Assembly (NCBI GenBank): GCA_965238265.1
Contig: OZ250185.1
Location: 4,154,001-4,218,000, forward strand
Reading direction: 5' to 3'
DNA: 64,000 nucleotides
DNA from: JAJDUF01 sp965238265
GTDB taxonomy: Bacteria; Chloroflexota; UBA11872; UBA12225; JAJDUF01
In this document: positions 60,549 to 64,000 of the stretch, in pieces
How positions within the stretch are numbered: position 1 is the stretch's first letter
How the letters are laid out: each line of letters opens with the position of its first letter
Notes under the pieces: model-generated
Seen by the model: only the letters and a program-made list of their open reading frames with translations
What the model was told of the DNA's origin: nothing
The model's database searches: none
Made by a program: the position numbers and the translations under genes

Positions 60549-61058
60549 ATCGCCTCCGCATCGCAGTCCAAGTCGGCAGAGTCCGCGCCGCCGGCAGCCG
60601 AGTCGGCTGACGCGCCCGACCGTCCGGTCGCGTTTCGCTGGCGGGGGATCGTGGCCGGCGCGATCTGTGCGTATCTCTTGTCAGTGGGGCTGGGATTTGC
60701 CGTCGCCAAGCTCGGACTTGGCGACAACCTGATCGTGCGGCCCCTCGTCACGTTTGTGGCCCTCTTTATCGGTGGCTGGCTGGCCGGTTGGATGGCCAGG
60801 GTTGCCAGCCCCCTCAACGGCTGCGCCGTCGGAATCGTCTACATCGTCGGCTGGGCCGTACAGAACGCCATCTTCGAGGGCCGGCTGGTCGAACAATACG
60901 GTCTCTCCGTGCTGCCGCGCATGAATATATTGGGCATTCTGCTCGGAGACTTCCTGATCTTGATTGGCGCTGCCAGTGGCGGGTGGGTGGCCGAGCTGTG
61001 GCGGCACTGGCGGGGGCAGGCGAGCCGGCCCAGGACCGACGAGGTAACGAGGGAGTGA
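60549..61058 (+). CDS. Four-helix membrane protein of unknown function
   Basis: About 170 residues with four hydrophobic helices (GIVAGAICAYLLSVGLGF, VTFVALFIGGWLAGWMA, CAVGIVYIVGWAV, LGDFLILIGAAS) and a polar C-terminus. A strong GAGAGGAG (60533-60540) lies 8 bases before an in-frame ATC at 60549; no ATG, GTG or TTG is at suitable distance. An in-frame ATG at 60456 has no binding site and would add an unusual N-terminus. Annotated from the ATC with reservation. It is followed 5 bases later by glyA. Confidence 0.7.
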   Translation: MASASQSKSAESAPPAAESADAPDRPVAFRWRGIVAGAICAYLLSVGLGFAVAKLGLGDNLIVRPLVTFVALFIGGWLAGWMARVASPLNGCAVGIVYIVGWAVQNAIFEGRLVEQYGLSVLPRMNILGILLGDFLILIGAASGGWVAELWRHWRGQASRPRTDEVTRE

Positions 61059-61063
61059 GGAGC

Positions 61064-62365
61064 ATGGGCAGTGCGCTCGAACGGCAGGACCCCGCGGTCT
61101 ACGCGGCCGTCGTCGGCGAGGAACGGCGGCTGCGCGAGCACATCCAGCTGATCCCGTCCGAGAACTACCCTAGTGCGGCTGTTCTCGAAGCGAACGGGTC
61201 GGTGATGACCCAGAAGTATGCCGAGGGCTACCCAAACCGGCGCTATTACCAGGGGTGTCAGTGGGTGGATAAGGTCGAGAGCCTAGCGCGGAACCGTGCG
61301 CGGCGGCTGTTCAAAGCCGGACATGCGAATGTCCAGCCCCATTCCGGCGCCTCCGCGAACATGGCCGTCTACTTCGCTACCCTCCGGCCGGGCGACACGG
61401 TGATGGGCATGGACCTCACCAGTGGCGGGCACCTGACGCACGGCTCACCGGTCAATTTTTCTGCCCAGCTCTACAACTTCGTCCACTACGGCGTAGACCC
61501 GCAGACCGAGCGGATTGACTTCGATCAGGTGGCCCGTCTGGCCCGTGAGCATCGCCCGAAGCTGATTGTCACCGGAGCCACCGCCTATCCCCGCGTCTGG
61601 GAGTACGATCGTTTCAAGGAGATTGCCGACGAGGTGGGCGCCCGGCACATGGCGGACATCGCTCACGTCGCCGGTCTCATCATAGGCGACGTACACCCTT
61701 CGCCCATCCCCTACGCGCAGTATGTGACCTCGACTTCGCACAAGACGCTGCGCGGACCACGTGGTGGGTTTGTGCTGTGCGAGCGAGCGCTGCGCCGCGA
61801 CCTCGACCGGGCCGTCTTCCCCGGCCTGCAGGGGGGGCCGCTGGAGCATGTCATCGCGGCCAAGGCCGTGATGTTCCATGAGGCGGCGCAGCCGGACTTC
61901 GCGGTGTATGCCCAGGCTGTGGTGGACAACTGCGCGGCGCTCGCCGAGACGCTGCTCCACGAGGGGCTGACGCTCGTCTCCGGCGGCACGGACAACCACC
62001 TGCTCCTGATACGCCTCCCCGCGACCGGGCCGACGGGCAAGGAGGCAGCCGCGGCGCTCGAAGCGGCGGGCCTGGTGGTCAACAAGAACACGGTCCCCTT
62101 CGATACCAAGTCGCCGTTCGTCACCAGCGGCCTCCGCATGGGCAGCCCGGCGGCCACGACGTTTGGCTTTCGCGCCGACGAGTTCCGCACCATTGGCCGG
62201 CTGATCGCCCGCGTACTCCGCAACCTCGACGATGACACGGTGCCGGCCGCGGTCGTTGCGGAGGTGCGGGAGCTGACGAGCGCCGTGGCGGAGCGACGCG
62301 AGCGCGAGGAGACGTGGCCGCTGCTCTTCACACCACATGAAGCGGTGGCTCCGGCGCTGGTCTGA
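61064..62365 (+). CDS. glyA: Serine hydroxymethyltransferase
   Basis: PLP enzyme converting serine plus tetrahydrofolate to glycine and methylene-THF. 433 residues. IPSENYPSAAVLEANGS, QPHSGASANMAVYFA, MADIAHVAGLI and the PLP lysine in STSHKTLRGPRGG are all present. Length is normal. The ATG at 61064 is preceded by GTGAGGAGC; longer in-frame readings run into the upstream membrane-protein gene. The gene begins 5 bases after that gene's stop. Confidence 0.97.
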   Translation: MGSALERQDPAVYAAVVGEERRLREHIQLIPSENYPSAAVLEANGSVMTQKYAEGYPNRRYYQGCQWVDKVESLARNRARRLFKAGHANVQPHSGASANMAVYFATLRPGDTVMGMDLTSGGHLTHGSPVNFSAQLYNFVHYGVDPQTERIDFDQVARLAREHRPKLIVTGATAYPRVWEYDRFKEIADEVGARHMADIAHVAGLIIGDVHPSPIPYAQYVTSTSHKTLRGPRGGFVLCERALRRDLDRAVFPGLQGGPLEHVIAAKAVMFHEAAQPDFAVYAQAVVDNCAALAETLLHEGLTLVSGGTDNHLLLIRLPATGPTGKEAAAALEAAGLVVNKNTVPFDTKSPFVTSGLRMGSPAATTFGFRADEFRTIGRLIARVLRNLDDDTVPAAVVAEVRELTSAVAERREREETWPLLFTPHEAVAPALV

Positions 62366-62550
62366 CTAGCCAGGACACCTCACCCGGAGCGGACTTTGGG
62401 GAGGAAACCTGCTCTCTGCTCTACGAAGCAAGGCAGCCTGTGCTAATTTGGAACATCCCGCAGCAGAATTGGATAAAGGTGTCCTTTTCTGGTAGAATTC
62501 TACTCTAATTATACGTACTCCTTTCCCCTCAACTCCGAAGGAGGTGCTTC

Positions 62551-63651
62551 ATGCCTAGAGCGTACTTCTCTCCATACTAGCAGACTTCTCCCCATAAGCG
62601 TCATCCTGTCGATTCTCTTGCTCCTGGTTTCGGCTTGTATCCCAGACCAGTCGTGCTCAAATCCGCCGCACGTTAGCAGCGATCTATCTACAGGAAATGC
62701 ACCCGAATCTTCTGGTTTTACACGTGTGAATCCAATACCACTTGGTTCTACCGCGATCTATGGTGATTGGGAGCTATCTGCGAATAGAGTGAGCCGGGTT
62801 GCGGACAAAGTCTATGTTGAGCTGACCGCCACGTACAGTGGTGAAGAAGATTCAAGCGATGTCGATGATCTCGAACTCTGCCTGACTGGATCCTCGCACC
62901 GAATCTATCCAGATTCAAATGACGATGAAGGGCCCGAGCCAGTATTCGGGGATGGGTACGGCGCAGAACAAATCAGGACCGGCTGGATTATACCTTTGAG
63001 GTACCCGAAACAGAATCCAGTCTCATTCTTGCTGTTCGCCATTCATCTACCATCTTCATTTCAGACGCCGACTTCCGGTACTTTGGCCTGGAGTCGGGTG
63101 TCCGAATCGCCCCGGACCTCTCCTCTATTGCGCCTCCGACTGAAATTGGTACTACTGTCGATTCACCGGTTCCTCTCGGGCAAGACGCTACTACAGCATC
63201 TTTCTCACTCAGAATCACCGAGTCTCTAGCGGGAAAATCCGCGTCGGACAGGATGTCAAGAGCAAGTTTCTTAAACCCTGACCCTGGAGAAGGCAAAGAG
63301 TTTTTCCTCTTCAAGGTTCGTGTCCAGAACGTCTCAGACAGTAGTTCGCCTAGGTCCATCTCGCGCTTCCACTTCTCTGCTGATGGATTCATCGAAACGC
63401 ATGCCTTTCTACTTGCAAGCAGCGTCTATAGCTCAAACACTGCATCAGATTCTGCTTTATTCTCTCCTTTTCTCGAATTCCCCGGAAACGAGTTGGAGGC
63501 CACGCTCTATCCTGGAATATCCTTTGAGGGATGGGTCCTGCTTGAGGTAGACATCGGAACAGATCCGCTCGTTGTCTACGATCCATCCCTCGGCGGAGGT
63601 ATCACTCATAATCCGGACCGCCGCTATTTCACTCTCGAGAGCGGCGAATAG
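62551..63651 (+). pseudogene. Lipoprotein with DUF4352-like repeats, broken by two frameshifts
   Basis: AAGGAGG lies before an ATG at 62551 whose frame stops after nine codons. The second frame, without a start, encodes a signal peptide (ILSILLLLVSAC) and a first DUF4352-like domain (LGSTAIYGDWELSANRV). It then returns at about 62980 to the first frame: DYTFEVPETESSLILAVRHS, a second domain near LGQDATTASFSLRITESLAG, and the ending to 63651. Two one-base indels explain this. Composition is less GC-rich than neighbours. It may be decayed, or reflect sequence errors. Confidence 0.7.
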
Positions 63652-63740
63652 GCGCAGGTTCACGCCGCACGGGCGCCGGGAGACTGGCGGACTCCCCCTC
63701 TCCACAATGTAGATCGGGGAACGAGGGGTGAGACGGAGGG

Positions 63741-63768
63741 TGGATTCCCGCGTGCGCGGGAATGACGG
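63741..63768. repeat. Dispersed palindromic repeat (GGATTCCCGC...GCGGGAATGACGG)
   Basis: GATTCCCGCGTGCGCGGGAATGA, another copy of the family at 6181, 15613 and 53801, preceding the last gene of the window. Confidence 0.7.
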
Positions 63769-63847
63769 AGGGTTGCTCTGCCCTTGGAGAGCGGGGAAGG
63801 GGGCATGAAGCCGGGGGAGGACGGCCAAGGGGAGGGAGGAACCGCAC

Positions 63848-64000
63848 ATGACCCGTGCTGTACGTAAGACCGTCTATCTAGCGAACCCCTACGGCTTTTC
63901 GGCCCAGCAGCGTGCCCTGCTCCTGCCACCGCTCATTGCGGCCCTGGAAGCACTCGGACTGGAGATGTGGGAGCCGTTCGAGCGCAACAACCAGGAGGGC
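63848..64000 (+). CDS. Nucleoside 2-deoxyribosyltransferase-like protein, 5' part only
   Basis: Open frame from the ATG at 63848 to the window end. KTVYLANPYGFSAQQRALLLPPL, and GLEMWEPFERNNQ further on, resemble the start of nucleoside 2-deoxyribosyltransferase-fold proteins. GGGAGGGAGGA lies just upstream as ribosome binding site. The C-terminal part is outside the window, so the assignment is provisional. Confidence 0.75.
   Translation, partial: MTRAVRKTVYLANPYGFSAQQRALLLPPLIAALEALGLEMWEPFERNNQEG

Overview
This window is a high-GC bacterial chromosome segment that most resembles a Chloroflexota (Dehalococcoidia/SAR202-like or Thermomicrobia-like) genome. That placement is an inference. It rests on an 11-subunit complex I operon without nuoE, nuoF or nuoG, enolase-superfamily and phytanoyl-CoA-dioxygenase-like enzymes, an archaeal/eukaryotic-type tyrosyl-tRNA synthetase, a RING-like zinc finger on NuoC, and many dispersed GC-rich intergenic palindromes. 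No rRNA, CRISPR array, transposase or integrase was seen.

Layout: 1-5.9 kb holds an M20-type peptidase (cut by the left edge), a trypsin-like protease/TPR lipoprotein, and an enolase-superfamily/PhyH pair. From 6.4 to 9.7 kb are tRNA-Gln, TyrRS, a second PhyH enzyme and prephenate dehydratase. At 9.66-10.54 kb a small module with an AbrB-type gene and a frameshifted antitoxin-like gene lies between two 59-bp copies of the 3' end of pheA. From 10.6 to 17.7 kb come a GyrI-like protein, a class II aldolase/SDR fusion, rho, a zinc alcohol dehydrogenase and an SGNH hydrolase. A low-GC type II restriction-modification pair occupies 17.8-19.8 kb. A glycosyltransferase and small membrane proteins follow to 22.1 kb.

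From 33.2 down to 22.2 kb, on the minus strand, is the complete nuoABCDHIJKLMN operon. From 33.5 to 35.2 kb two tRNA-Cys genes and a tRNA-Cys 3' fragment delimit two BrnT/BrnA-type toxin-antitoxin modules, the second with a stop codon inside its toxin gene. From 35.4 to 48.6 kb are a MATE transporter and a minus-strand housekeeping series (recG, rsmD, an MFS transporter, coaD, a coiled-coil protein, yceD, rpmF, fabD, fabG, accC, nusB, tatC). From 48.8 to 54.7 kb are a family-4 uracil-DNA glycosylase, a frameshifted methyltransferase, a Uma2 protein and a tungstate ABC transporter. From 55 to 64 kb are an NfeD/flotillin pair, an S9 peptidase, a membrane protein, glyA, a frameshifted lipoprotein gene and the start of a deoxyribosyltransferase-like gene.

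The most unusual points are: (1) tandem BrnTA cassettes bounded by tRNA-Cys sequences in the geometry expected of integration at a tRNA 3' end; (2) a palindromic repeat found three times in frame inside coding sequences (once in the aldolase/SDR gene, twice in the tungstate ABC ATPase gene); (3) a zinc-finger NuoC; (4) the pheA 3'-end duplication around an antitoxin module; and (5) two genes whose Shine-Dalgarno sequence points at an in-frame ATC instead of a normal start codon.
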